Positions 1 through 12,421 of a stretch of 64,000 nucleotides of DNA are shown one piece after another; the stretch's first letter is position 1; every line of letters starts with the position of its first letter. Source of the stretch: Asterias amurensis. Taxonomy: Eukaryota; Echinodermata; Asteroidea; Forcipulatida; Asteriidae. The notes under the pieces were generated by a model, which saw only the letters and a list, made by a program, of their open reading frames with translations, was not told the DNA's origin and did no database searches. Location of the stretch: assembly GCF_032118995.1 (NCBI RefSeq), contig NC_092655.1:10779917-10843916 (forward strand). The letters run 5' to 3'. Both the position numbers and the translations under genes were made by a program.

Positions 1-3000
1 AGAGCGGCCATCTTGTTTTTCTAATAGTCAACTCTGGAAATCGCGTTTTGACGGTGCAAATCGACCAAGTTGAGCATCCTGAACAACTTTCCTGTGTGGA
101 GTCATGCAAAATTCGCAAAACCTTGGGAATTACAACTTTTTGGTGCAAAAGTGACGTCATAATTTGACCAAAAATCGTCGATTACCGCCAAAGTAAAACA
201 TTGACGGGGTTCAAATTTGCACCGGCACACTCGGGTGGGGTATCCGCAAGAAGTAATCACGCTCATTCGGTTTTTCGGGGTGCCACGAAAATTAAAAAGT
301 TTATTCCCCGGCCAGGTAAAAGGGAAGAGCGGCCATCTTGTTTTTCTAATAGTCAACTCTGGAAATCGCGTTTTGACGGTGCAAATCGACCAAGTTGAGC
401 ATCCTGAACAACTTTCCTGTGTGGAGTCATGCAAAATTCGCAAAACCTTGGGAATAACAACTTTTTGGTGCAAAAGTGACTTCATCATTTGACCAAAAAT
501 CGTCGATTACCGCCAAAGTAAAACATTGACGGGGTTCAAATTTGCACCGGCACACTCGAGTGGGGTATCCGCAAGAAGTAATCACGCTAATTCGGCTATT
601 CGGGAGCTCGAAAATTAAAAAGTTTATTCCCCGGGCAGGGAAAAGGGAAGAGCGGCCATCTTGTTTTTCTAATAGTCAACTCTGGAAATCGCGTTTTGAC
701 GGTGTAAATCGACCAAGTTGAGCATTCTGAACAACTTTCCTGTGTGGAGTCATGCAAAATTCGCAAAACCTTGGGAATTACAACTTTTTGGTGCAAAAGT
801 GACGTCATATATTGACCAAAAATCTTCGATTACCGCCAAAGTAAAACATTGACGGGGTTCAAATTTGCACCGGCACACTCGAGTGGGGTATCCGCAAAAG
901 TAATCACGCTAATTCGGCTTTTCGGGAGCTCGAAAATTAAAAAGTTTATTCCCCGGGCAGGAAAAAGGGAAGATCGGCCATCTTGTTTTTCTAATAGTCA
1001 ACTCTGGAAATCGCGTTTTGTCGGTGCAAATCGACCAAGTTGAGCATCCTGAACAACTTTCCTGTGTGGAGTCATGCAAAATTCGCAAAACCTTGGGAAT
1101 TACAACTTTTTGGTGCAAAAGTGACGTCATAATTTGACCAAAAATCGTCGATTACCGCCAAAGTAAAACATTGACGGGGTTCAAATTTGCACTGGCACAC
1201 TCGGGTGGGGTATCCGCAAGAAGTAATCACGCTAATTCAGTTTTTCGGGGTGCCACGAAAATTAAAAAGGTTTGTTCCCCGGGCAGGAAAAAGGGAAGAG
1301 CGGCCATCTTGTTTTTCTAATAGTCAACTCTGGAAATCGCGTTTTGACGGTGCAAATCGACCAAGTTGAGCATCCTGAACAACTTTCCTGTGTGGAGTCA
1401 TGCAAAATTCGCAAAACCTTGGGAATTACAACTTTTTGGTGCAAAAGTGACGTCATAATTTGACCAAAAATCGTCGATTACCGCCAAAGTAAATCATTGA
1501 CGGAGTTCAAATTTGCACCGGCACACTCGAGTGGGGTATCCGCAAGAAGTAATCACGCTAATTCGGCTTTTCGGGAGCTCGAAAATTAAAAAGTTTATTC
1601 CCCGGGCAGGAAAAAGGGAAGAGCGGCCATCTTGTTTTTCTAATAGTCAACTCTGGAAATCGCGTTTTGACGGTGTAAATCGACCAAGTTGAGCATTCTG
1701 AACAACTTTCCTGTGTGGAGTCATGCAAAATTCGCAAAACCTTGGGAATTACAACTTTTTGGTGCAAAAGTGACGTCATATATTGACCAAAAATCGTCGA
1801 TTACCGCCAAAGTAAAACATTGGCGTGGTTCAAATTTGCACCGGCACACTCGAGTGGGGTATCCGCAAGAAGTAATCACGCTAGTTCGGCTTTTCGGGGT
1901 GCCTCGAAAATTAAAAAGGTTATTCCCCGGGCAGGGAAAAAGGAAGAGCGGCCATCTTGTTTTTCTAATAGTCAACTCTGGAAATCGCGTTTTGACGGTG
2001 AGAATCGATCAAGTTGAGCATCCTGAACAACTTTCCCGTGTGGAGTCATGCAAAATTCGCAAAACCTAGGGAATTACAACTTTTTGGTGCAAAAGTGACG
2101 TCATATATTGACCAAAAATCGTCGATTACCGCCAAAGTAAAACATTGGCGTGGTTCAAATTTGCACCGGCACACTCGGGTGGGGTATCCGCAAGAAGTAA
2201 TCACGCTAGTTCGGCTTTTCGGGGTGCCACGAAAATTAAAAAGGATATTCCCCGGGCAGGAAAAAGGGAAGAGCGGCCATCTTGTTTTTCTAATAGTCAA
2301 CTCTGGAAATCGCGTTTTGACGGTGCAAATCGACCAAGTTGAGCATCCTGAACAACTTTCCTGTGTGGAGTCATGCAAAATTCGCAAAACCTAGGGAATT
2401 ACAACTTTTTGGTGCAAAAGTGACGTCATAATTTGACCAAAAATCTTAGACTACCGCCAAAGTAAAACATTGACGGGGTTCAAATTTGCACCGGCACACT
2501 CGAGTGGGGTATCCGCAAGAAGTATCACGCTAATTCGGCTATTCGTGAGCTCGAAAATTAAAAAGTTTATTCCTCGGCCAGGTAAAAGGGAAGAGCGGCC
2601 ATCTTGTTTTTCTAATAGTCAACTCTGGAAATCGCGTTTTGACGGTGCAAATCGACCAAGTTGAGCATCCTGAACAACTTTCCTGTGTGGAGTCATGCAA
2701 AATTCGCAAAACCTTGGGAATTACAACTTTTTGGTGCAAAAGTGACGTCATCATTTGACCAAAAATCGTCGATTACCGCCAAAGTAAAACATTGACGGGG
2801 TTCAAATTTGCACCGGCACACTCGAGTGGGGTAACCGCAAGAAGTAATCACGCTAATTCGGCTATTCGGGAGCTCGAAAATTAAAAAGTTTATTCACCGG
2901 GCAGGGAAAAGGGAAGAGCGTCCATCTTGTTTTTCTAATAGTCAACTCTGGAAATCGCGTTTTGACGGTGCAAATCGACCAAGTTGAGCATCCTGAACAA

Positions 3001-3830
3001 CTTTCCTGTGTGGAGTCATGCAAAATTCGCAAAACCTAGGGAATTACAACTTTTTTGTGCAAAAGTGACGTCATATATTGACCAAAAATCGTCGATTACC
3101 GCCAAAGTAAAACATTGGCGTGGTTCAAATTTGCACCGGCACACTCGGGTTGGGTATCCGCAAGAAGTAATCACGCTAGTTCGGTTTTTCGGGGTGCCAC
3201 GAAAATTAAAAAGTTTATTCCCCGGCCAGGTAAAAGGGAAGAGCGGCCATCTTGTTTTTCTAATAGTCAACTCTGGAAATCGCGTTTTGACGGTGCAAAT
3301 CGACCAAGTTGAGCATCCTGAACAACTTTCCTGTGTGGAGTCATGCAAAATTCGCAAAACCTTGGGAATTACAACTTTTTGGTGCAAAAGTGACGTCATC
3401 ATTTGACCAAAAATCGTCGATTACCGCCAAAGTAAAACATTGACGGGGTTCAAATTTGCACCGGCACACTCGGGTGGGGTATCCGCAAGAAGTAATCACG
3501 CTCATTCGGTTTTTCGGGGTGCCACGAAAATTAAAAAGTTTATTCCCCGGCCAGGTAAAAGGGAAGAGCGGCCATCTTGTTTTTCTAATAGTCAACTCTG
3601 GAAATCGCGTTTTGACGGTGCAAATCGACCAAGTTGAGCATCCTGAACAACTTTCCTGTGTGGAGTCATGCAAAATTCGCAAAACCTTGGGAATAACAAC
3701 TTTTTGGTGCAAAAGTGACTTCATCATTTGACCAAAAATCGTCGATTACCGCCAAAGTAAAACATTGACGGGGTTCAAATTTGCACCGGCACACTCGAGT
3801 GGGGTATCCGCAAGAAGTAATCACGCTAAC
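1..3830. repeat. Longer-range satellite duplications (offsets 3239 and 3566 bp)
   Basis: Bases 1 to about 590 recur at 3240 to about 3830, an offset of 3239 bp or ten monomers. The shared rare TGACTTCA variant supports this. Bases about 1187-2040 recur at 4753-5606, an offset of 3566 bp or eleven monomers. The array is therefore a mosaic of several duplication events and not a simple homogeneous run. Confidence 0.85.
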
Positions 3831-3855
3831 TCGGTTTTTCGGGGTGCCACGAAAA

Positions 3856-6800
3856 TTAAAAAGGTTTGTTCCCCGGCCAGGTAAAAGGGAAGAGCGGCCA
3901 TCTTGTTTTTCTAATAGTCAACTCTGGAAATCGCGTTTTGACGGTGCAAATCGACCAAGTTGAGCATCCTGAACAACTTTCCTGTGTTGAGTCATGCAAA
4001 ATTCGCAAAACCTTGGGATTTACAACTTTTTGGTGCAAAAGTGACGTCATAATTTGACCAAAAATCGTCGATTACCGCCAAAGTAAAACATTGACAGGGT
4101 TCAAATTTGCACCGGCACACTCGAGTGGGGTATCCGCAAGAAGTAATCACGCTAATTCGGCTTTTCGGGAGCTCGAAAATTAAAAAGTTTATTCCCCGGG
4201 CAGGGAACAGGGAAGAGCGGCCATCTTGTTTTACTAATAGTCAACTCTGGAAATCGCGTTTTGACGGTGCAAATCGACCAAGTTGAGCATCCTGAACAAC
4301 TTTCCTGTGTGGAGTCATGCAAAATTCGCAAAACCTTGGGATTTAGAACTTTTTGGTGGAAAAGTGACGTCATAATTTGACCAAAAATCTTCGATTACCG
4401 CCAAAGTAAAACATTGACGGGGTTCAAATTTGCACCGGCACACTCGAGTGGGGTATCCGCAAGAAGTAATCACGCTAATTCGGCTTTTCGGGAGCTCGAA
4501 AATTAAAAAGTTTATTCCCCGGGCAGGGAAAAGGGAAGAGCGGCCATCTTGTTTTTCTAATAGTCAACTCTGGAAATCGCGTTTTGACGGTGCAAATCGA
4601 CCAAGTTGAGCATCCTGAACAACTTTCCTGTGTGGAGTCATGCAAAATTCGCAAAACCTTGGGAATTACAACTTTTTGGTGCAAAAGTGACGTCATAATT
4701 TGACCAAAAATCTTCGATTACCGCCAAAGTAAAACATTGACGGGGTTCAAATTTGCACCGGCACACTCGAGTGGGGTATCCGCAAGAAGTAATCACGCTA
4801 ATTCAGTTTTTCGGGGTGCCACGAAAATTAAAAAGGTTTGTTCCACGGGCAGGAAAAAGGGAAGAGCGGCCATCTTGTTTTTCTAATAGTCAACTCTGGA
4901 AATCGCGTTTTGACGGTGCAAATCGACCAAGTTGAGCATCCTGAACAACTTTCCTGTGTGGAGTCATGCAAAATTCGCAAAACCTTGGGAATTACAACTT
5001 TTTGGTGCAAAAGTGACGTCATAATTTGACCAAAAATCGTCGATTACAGCCAAAGTAAATCATTGACGGGGTTCAAATTTGCACCGGCACACTCGAGTGG
5101 GGTATCCGCAAGAAGTAATCACGCTAATTCGGCTTTTCGGGAGCTCGAAAATTAAAAAGTTTATTCCCCGGGCAGGGAAAAGGGAAGAGCGGCCATCTTG
5201 TTTTTCTAATAGTCAACTCTGGAAATCGCGTTTTGACGGTGCAAATCGACCTAGTTGAGCATCCTGAACAACTTTCCTGTGTGGAGTCATGCAAAATTCG
5301 CAAAACCTTGGGAATTACAACTTTTTGGTGCAAAAGTGACGTCATATATTGACCAAAAATCGTCGATTACCGCCAAAGTAAAACATTGGCGTGGTTCAAA
5401 TTTGCACCGGCACACTCGAGTGGGGTATCCGCAAGAAGTAATCACGCTAGTTCGGCTTTTCGGGGTGCCTCGAAAATTAAAAAGGTTATTCCCCGGGCAG
5501 GGAAAAAGGAAGAGCGGCCATCTTGTTTTTCTAATAGTCAACTCTGGAAATCGCGTTTTGACGGTGAGAATCGATCAAGTTGAGCATCCTGAACAACTTT
5601 CCTGTGTGGAGTCATGCAAAATTCGCAAAACCTTGGGAATTACAACTTTTTGGTGCAAAAGTGACGTCATATATTGACCAAAAATCGTCGATTACCGCCA
5701 AAGTAAAACCTTGGCGTGCTTCAAATTTGCACCGGCACACTCGGGTGGGGTATCCGCGTGAAGTAATCACGCTAATTCGGCTTTTCGGGGTTCCTCGAAA
5801 GTTAAAAAGGTTTATTCCCCGGGCAGGGAAAAGGGAAGAGCGGCCATCTTGTTTTTCTAATAGTCAACTCTGGAAATCGCGTTTTGACGGTGCAAATCGA
5901 CCAAGTTGAGCATCCTGAACAACTTTCCTGTGTTGAGTCATGCAAAATTCGCAAAACCTTGGGATTTACAACTTTTTGGTGCAAAAGTGACGTCATAATT
6001 TGACCAAAAATCGTCGATTACCGCCAAAGTAAAACATTGACAGGGTTCAAATTTGCACCGGCACACTCGAGTGGGGTATCCGCAAGAAGTAATCACGCTA
6101 ATTCGGCTTTTCGGGAGCTCGAAAATTAAAAAGTTTATTCCCCGGGCAGGGAACAGGGAAGAGCGGCCATCTTGTTTTACTAATAGTCAACTCTGGAAAT
6201 CGCGTTTTGACGGTGCAAATCGACCAAGTTGAGCATCCTGAACAACTTTCCTGTGTGGAGTCATGCAAAATTCGCAAAACCTTGGGAATTAGAACTTTTT
6301 GGTGGAAAAGTGACGTCATAATTTGACCAAAAATCTTCGATTACCGCCAAAGTAAAACATTGACGGGGTTCAAATTTGCACCGGCACACTCGAGTGGGGT
6401 ATCCGCAAGAAGTAATCACGCTAATTCGGCTTTTCGGGAGCTCGAAAATTAAAAAGTTTATTCCCCGGGCAGGGAAAAGGGAAGAGCGGCCATCTTGTTT
6501 TTCTAATAGTCAACTCTGGAAATCGCGTTTTGACGGTGCAAATCGACCAAGTTGAGCATCCTGAACAACTTTCCTGTGTGGAGTCATGCAAAATTCGCAA
6601 AACCTTGGGAATTACAACTTTTTGGTGCAAAAGTGACGTCATAATTTGACCAAAAATCTTCGATTACCGCCAAAGTAAAACATTGACGGGGTTCAAATTT
6701 GCACCGGCACACTCGAGTGGGGTATCCGCAAGAAGTAATCACGCTAATTCAGTTTTTCGGGGTGCCACGAAAATTAAAAAGGTTTGTTCCACGGGCAGGA

Positions 6801-7571
6801 AAAAGGGAAGAGCGGCCATCTTGTTTTTCTAATAGTCAACTCTGGAAATCGCGTTTTGACGGTGCAAATCGACCAAGTTGAGCATCCTGAACAACTTTCC
6901 TGTGTGGAGTCATGCAAAATTCGCAAAACCTTGGGAATTACAACTTTTTGGTGCAAAAGTGACGTCATAATTTGACCAAAAATCGTCGATTACAGCCAAA
7001 GTAAATCATTGACGGGGTTCAAATTTGCACCGGCACACTCGAGTGGGGTATCCGCAAGAAGTAATCACGCTAATTCGGCTTTTCGGGAGCTCGCAAATTA
7101 AAAAGTTTATTCCCCGGGCAGGGAAAAGGGAAGAGCGGCCATCTTGTTTTTCTAATAGTCAACTCTGGAAATCGCGTTTTGACGGTGCAAATCGACCTAG
7201 TTGAGCATCCTGAACAACTTTCCTGTGTGGAGTCATGCAAAATTCGCAAAACCTTGGGAATTACAACTTTTTGGTGCAAAAGTGACGTCATATATTGACC
7301 AAAAATCGTCGATTACCGCCAAAGTAAAACATTGGCGTGGTTCAAATTTGCACCGGCACACTCGAGTGGGGTATCCGCAAGAAGTAATCACGCTAGTTCG
7401 GCTTTTCGGGGTGCCTCGAAAATTAAAAAGGTTATTCCCCGGGCAGGGAAAAAGGAAGAGCGGCCATCTTGTTTTTCTAATAGTCAACTCTGGAAATCGC
7501 GTTTTGACGGTGAGAATCGATCAAGTTGAGCATCCTGAACAACTTTCCCGTGTGGAGTCATGCAAAATTCG
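3856..7571. repeat. Higher-order repeat: six-monomer unit of 1946 bp, two copies
   Basis: Diagnostic variants repeat at an offset of exactly 1946 bp. Examples are the open-frame starts 4152/6098, 4475/6421, 4753/6699, 5124/7070 and 5255/7201. This is six satellite monomers moved or duplicated as a block, which is the usual sign of unequal exchange in a satellite. The second copy runs to the array edge at 7571. Confidence 0.9.
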
Positions 7572-8032
7572 CTGAGATGAGGGGTTTTTATACATTAATA
7601 CAGAATTACTGACCAGGTTTGTTGACTCGAGTTGGTCATGAGTCGTTTTTTTTATTTTTTTTTTATTTTCAGCAGTGACTTAACTTGTACTTGCACAAAA
7701 ATTACTAGGGCCTCGACTTTGAGTTGCAAATAATGACTTGACTTGTTACCAACGTAAGTCATATGCTACTTGAGCGACTCAATAAACATTTTTTTTTAAA
7801 TTACACATTGCATCATCAGACTTTGTTCGGCTAGCTGCTTCAACTTCCAACTTTAAATCTGGTCTTCCTTTTTGCTCAAGCCCCAGTGCCTTGATACTTG
7901 TAATTTGGAGTTGATGCCCAGGCCTGACTGCCTAATACAGCTGTATTCAAAGTATGTGACTTACCTTGTGTTTGGACCAATTGTGACTTAACTTGAAACC
8001 ACGTGACGTCTGACTGCACCATGACCTGTGAC
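7572..8032. other. Intergenic DNA with repeated 'gacttgac'-like words
   Basis: No gene was seen. The stretch has repeated short words such as gacttgac, gtgacttaac and gagttggtcatgag. The same style reappears just past the split MITE at 11815-11860 (gactcatgacttgactc). This suggests both flanks belonged to one repeat into which the MITE inserted. Confidence 0.5.
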
Positions 8033-8036
8033 TTAA

Positions 8037-8232
8037 AGACCCTGGACACTATTGGTAATTGTCAAAGACCAGTCTTCTCACTTAATGTGTCTCAACATAT
8101 GCATAAATCAACAACCCTGTGAAAATTTGAGCTTAATTGGTCGTCGAAGTTGCGAGATAATAATGAACGAAAAAACACCCTTGTCACACGCAGTTGTGTG
8201 CGATTAGATGGTTGATTGCGAGACCTCAAGTT
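8037..8232 (-). mobile_element. Left half of a TTAA-flanked MITE (split copy)
   Basis: Reversed, this segment matches the 3' half of the intact 378-bp MITE at 63132-63509, including the terminus CCTGGACACTATTGG. A TTAA lies directly outside at 8033-8036, the target duplication used by piggyBac-type elements. The element breaks at its centre, where a second element begins after another TTAA (8233-8236). The other half is at 11642-11803. Confidence 0.85.
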
Positions 8233-8236
8233 TTAA

Positions 8237-11200
8237 GTGTAAGTTTTTTTAAGGGTCATGCAGGTGTGAAAGATGGGGGTCGGCGGAATCCAAATACATT
8301 TTGCAATTTTGATGTACTATGAAGACTATTTACAAAAAATGATATTAAAAAAATCTGCAGTACCCCCCCTGGAAAATAATGGTACCTCCTAAAAATGAGC
8401 CCAAAATCTTGTACAAGAAAGAGCTTAAAAACAGTTTTACGTCAAATTTACAGAAGGTACTTCAGAAAAACTAAGCAACCTATTGATCTCAAACAAAAAT
8501 AATGTTAATGTGCATACCTTTGTGCTTGCATACACAACAGTACAGATGCTTCCTACTTTAGCAACATTTTTTTTCTGTTGCACCAAATTACTCCATTTTG
8601 CAAAATTTCAAAAAAGGGAAAACATTGATTTTTTGCCCTTTTTTGAATTCAAATATTTTCTATATTCAGGCTAATTTCCAAATGTCCTTGATAAAAACAT
8701 ATTGCACACCTTTCAGCAACAGCTCTATGCTTTCAAAAGTGTGGGTTTTTACTTATTCCTTGAGTGAGAGGTCTTGAAGTATTTGTCATTTTATGCTTTG
8801 TCAAGTTTGCAACAAGTTAGACTTTCCTTTAAAAAAAACCATGATTTTTAAATAAATTTTATTTATTTTGCAATCAAGTTGAACAATTAGGATCAGATCA
8901 AATTAATTTTATTAGGATAAAGTAAATTACAAAAATGGACCTTGACCATGACATGTTTAATGGTGCTTTAAAGCTATATCTATGGGTAAACAATTGCTTT
9001 ATAATTACTAGTACCGCGGGGTAGGCCTTTGAAGTTTGTTGCTATAACCATTACTGTCTATTTCTTCTTCTGTTTTATCATTTTTTTATCACCTCAACTG
9101 AAACTAATCACAGTTAATATTCAGTTTAATTTAGTTAATGGAGAAACACTAGAATTGTGTTTGTGATAGATGTCAAGGCTTGCAAACCACACTTAATGAT
9201 ATCAAGCGTAAAGCTCAAGCCTACACAATGCCTGAAGTATAGATAGAGTCCGAGTTCTTCATGAATTTTCACTACTTGAGTCGAATATACTTTCTTGGAA
9301 AAGATACCCATTGAGAACAGTGAACCAAGAACTTGGGACACAAAATGTTCTCAGTCTACTTGGAAATGATGGTGCCTTGATTATTATGGACTGGGCCATG
9401 AAATACCTGCCACAGAGATATAGGGAAAAAATGACAGATTTTTATGAGAAGCTTGGCATTAGCTGGCACGTCAGCTGCGTCATCACAAAGAAGGAGGATG
9501 GTTCTGATTTTGATGTCAATTGTTATGTACACATCTTTGAAAGGTGCATTCAGGATTGGTATACAATGGCAAACATAATTGAAAATCTGCTAAAGACCAC
9601 AAAGAAAGATAACACCAACATCAAAAAAGTATTTCTCCGCAGTGATAACGCCGGGTGTTATGATAATGCTCACTTACTGCTAGCATTGCCCAGTATTTCT
9701 GAGAGTGTTGGCCTAAAGCATAGAGGAAGGACAGAGATATGCCGCTTTGACTTTTCAGATGCACAATCTGGTAAAGATATTTGTGACCAGAAGATATCAC
9801 CTATGAAATCACATATGAAATTCTGGGTAAATGAAAAGCATGACATTACAAATGCAGAATAGATGAAGGAAGCTCTAGACTCCCATGGTGGCAAACTGCT
9901 GTTTGTCAAACCAACTAACAGAGACAAGAGGGGAGTGGCAAGTGGGAAAGAATAAGTCTGCTGAATAACTTTGAATTCCGAGATAAGGAAATTCGTGCAT
10001 GGAAGGCATATGAAATAAGAACTGGTAAAGACTTCGAAATAGAAGCAATGGGAAAAAAATCTGAGGGAACACATCCCTTCAGATTTTGAGCCACCACGAG
10101 AGTTGGGAACCATGCCAAGGACATCGATGCCAGGCAGGACAGGTAGATCAAACCTGTTTTCTTGTTAAGAACCAGGTTGCTACCTATGCTTTCAAACACC
10201 TCAAGAAGTAAAAAACTTAAGCAGGAATCAACGTACGATCGCATAAGAAAGCAGTGGGCGGACAAAGATTCAGTGCCTCTGATACCAGAGATTCAGTGCC
10301 TCTGAGAAAGAGTCTAGCACCAGCTTAGGAACTGCAGCTTGATCAGCTGGGGAAATAATAATACAGAACATGGGATGAGCATTGAAAGGTCCAAGACAGG
10401 GATCAGCTTTGTCTGAAACTGTGAAATCTTTTCTGACTGATCAGTTTATGTCATATGTCTCAAAAGTGTTATAGATCAGAAGTTTGAAATGCTATTACAA
10501 CTGCAACTGTTTCTGATATCATCATAGCGTCTATACCATTGCATGCATTCACTGACTTGTGAATGTGATAGTAGAATAGGTTCTCCCTTGAGTCAAAAAC
10601 CCCACTAATATTTATAATGCACATTTGTCATTACAATAATTTGTTAACTTAAAAAAAGGCCCTGAACGTTTTTCTTGAACATACAATTAAATTGCTTAAC
10701 ATATTTTGTTGTTGCTGTACAGGGTGGCCCAATCTTAAGCTAATATTATTAATAAAAACAAATAAAGATTGTTTTTCTCATGACATGATAAAGTCTAACG
10801 CTCACAGACTCGCTTTGACCCTTAACATATGACGTCAGCATAAATATTAAGGAGGGCGTATTGTGCACTATTAGATAAACCACGTGGTTGGGAGGGTTAA
10901 AACCCCCTATCAAGGAATGGAATGTTCCAAATTCGTTAAAATGTATTTTTCTGTCAAAGAACAATGATGCTTTGTATCTATTTAGTTATTAGAACTCAAA
11001 AGTGTCAATAAAAAGGAAGCAGTAACTCAATTTAAACTGGAAAAAACGATTTGTTGCTTCCAAATAAGGGTAAATATGACCCATATACAAAATTCCCTAC
11101 CTCAACAATTTTGAAAAAACCCAAATTTTCAACTTAATATCCTTCAAGCACACAACATAACCTCAAATGTGAGTTTCAATGTTGAACTAGCCTGAATAAA

Positions 11201-11637
11201 GAAAGTACATTGAATTCAAATTTCAGTAATTTCGGAAGTTTTGCGTAATTTAAAAAACGTAATTTTGATGCCATTTTTAAAATTCACTAGAAAAATTCCT
11301 AAACCAAACAAGCAAATTCAAGAAATGCTATGTTATTATATATAAAACACTACAGACATGACCCAAAAATTGTAAAAATCGGTTGGGTTTAGAGCACTTT
11401 TCTGTAAAGATAGAATTTAGGGTAATTTCAGTAAAAAACACTATTTTCTTTGCATTGGAGGTGTCCAAATTCAGGGGGGTCTCACCCAAGCTAAAAGAGG
11501 GGTGCCATGAATTTTTTAACATTGCCAATGGGGAACCATTCACCCCCCTTGTTGATCCCCAAAATATAATTGAAATTCGCCGACCTTCATCTTTCAACTT
11601 TTTCAACAGCCTGCATGAACCTTAAAAAATTTGACAC
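8237..11637. mobile_element. 3.4-kb TTAA-flanked element nested in the MITE
   Basis: The element is bounded by TTAA at 8233-8236 and 11638-11641 and by inverted ends 8237-8264 and 11610-11637. The ends read GTGTAAGTTTTTTTAAGG and, reverse-complemented, GTGTCAAATTTTTTAAGG, both followed by a shared TCATGCAGG. Subterminal similarity continues inward (the word ggtcggcg on the left, and on the right when reversed). The interior holds a broken RNase-H/DDE-like gene on the plus strand. The TTAA duplication points to piggyBac-like integration, but the encoded protein does not look like a piggyBac transposase to me. Whether the gene mobilised this element is inference. Confidence 0.8.
9140..10115 (+). 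pseudogene. Broken RNase-H/DDE-like transposon-type gene
   Basis: The longest intact part, 9311-9859, has a frame resembling a widespread unnamed family in invertebrate and fish genomes. Landmarks are IMDWAMKYLP, LRSDNAGCYDNAH and FSDAQSGKDICDQK, whose spaced acidic residues suggest an RNase-H-like (DDE) fold; that assignment comes from memory and inference. The frame opens without a clear ATG. Upstream similarity (SWKRYPLRTVNQE) continues in shifted frames with stops. At 9860-9862 a TAG interrupts the frame between ITNAE and MKEALDSHGG, and similarity goes on afterwards (LLNNFEFRDKEIRAWKAY, near 9960-10010) in another frame. This is therefore a decayed copy, not an active gene. It sits inside the 8237-11637 element and may be its remnant coding region. 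Confidence 0.7.
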
Positions 11638-11641
11638 TTAA

Positions 11642-11803
11642 ACCTGCAAGGTCTCAAAATCAAATTAGTGGAAAATTACTTTGTTCTCAAAAACTATCTC
11701 ACTTCAGAGGGAGCCGACTGTCACAATGTTTTATACCATTAACATCTCCCCATTACTTGTCACCAAGACCGAGTAAGGTTTTATGGAAATAATTATTTCA
11801 AGA
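11642..11803 (-). mobile_element. Right half of the split TTAA MITE
   Basis: Reversed, this matches the 5' half of the MITE at 63132-63509 (acaagtaatggggaga, gtataaaacattgtga, cggctccctctgaagt). The outermost ~25 bp, including the inverted terminus, is missing or replaced, so this side of the old MITE has decayed. Confidence 0.8.
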
Positions 11804-11819
11804 ATTAAAAAATAATGAC

Positions 11820-12146
11820 TCATGACTTGACTCAGAATTTGCAAATGTTAAACTGCTATTTATTACACTTACTGAAGTAGGATGCAGATACCTCCACTCT
11901 GTTTCGATAACGATTGAGACGACCTCTGACATGGATGATGTCACCGAGCTCCATGCACGTTAACTGCTACATCTGGTGGGTCTGTGTTTTGTCTGTGACA
12001 AATTCTCGGAATGAGGAATCTGGGTTGACAGCTGTATTTTGCAGAGAATTAGTAATTTGAGGAAAAATTAGCAAACTGTGAGGAATGGATTTCAACATTG
12101 AGAGGAAAAGTCTATTTTCATACTGTACAGAGCACTTCCATTGAAC
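11820..12146. other. Intergenic, nothing recognised
   Basis: AT-rich non-coding DNA between the split MITE and the next tandem repeat. No open frame, RNA gene or repeat that I recognise. Confidence 0.5.
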
Positions 12147-12377
12147 AATGTCATGACCTGGTAGTTAAAACACTGGTTTGATGCATAGAGCTATACAAAC
12201 AAGTATTATATAGCTCTATTGTTGGATGACAATTAGTTAACAACAGGGTGGACCACGTGAAGGTTGTCATCTCCAACCCCACAAATAACAGTTAAAAGGT
12301 ATCTTAATACATCCTTAATTGGTACTCAACACCATATAAATAAACACTAAAGACAATGTAATTAAACACTTATTTCC

Positions 12378-12421
<44 letters not shown>

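Larger units (their letters stand above)
1..7571. repeat. ~325-bp satellite array, about 23 monomers
   Basis: Head-to-tail monomers of about 323-326 bp fill the window from its first base to an abrupt end at 7571. The array starts outside the window. Landmarks recur in every unit: ttaccgccaaagtaaaac, agagcggccatcttg and tcatgcaaaattcgc. Most monomers carry the palindrome TGACGTCA, the consensus CRE half-site pair. I count it in 21 of 23 units; the other two read TGACTTCA, near 477 and 3717. The monomer length is not a multiple of three, so the many 60-140 codon open frames on both strands are repeat artefacts, not genes. Monomers differ by a few substitutions and small indels, and several groups of monomers are near-identical at long offsets (see separate entries). 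Confidence 0.97.
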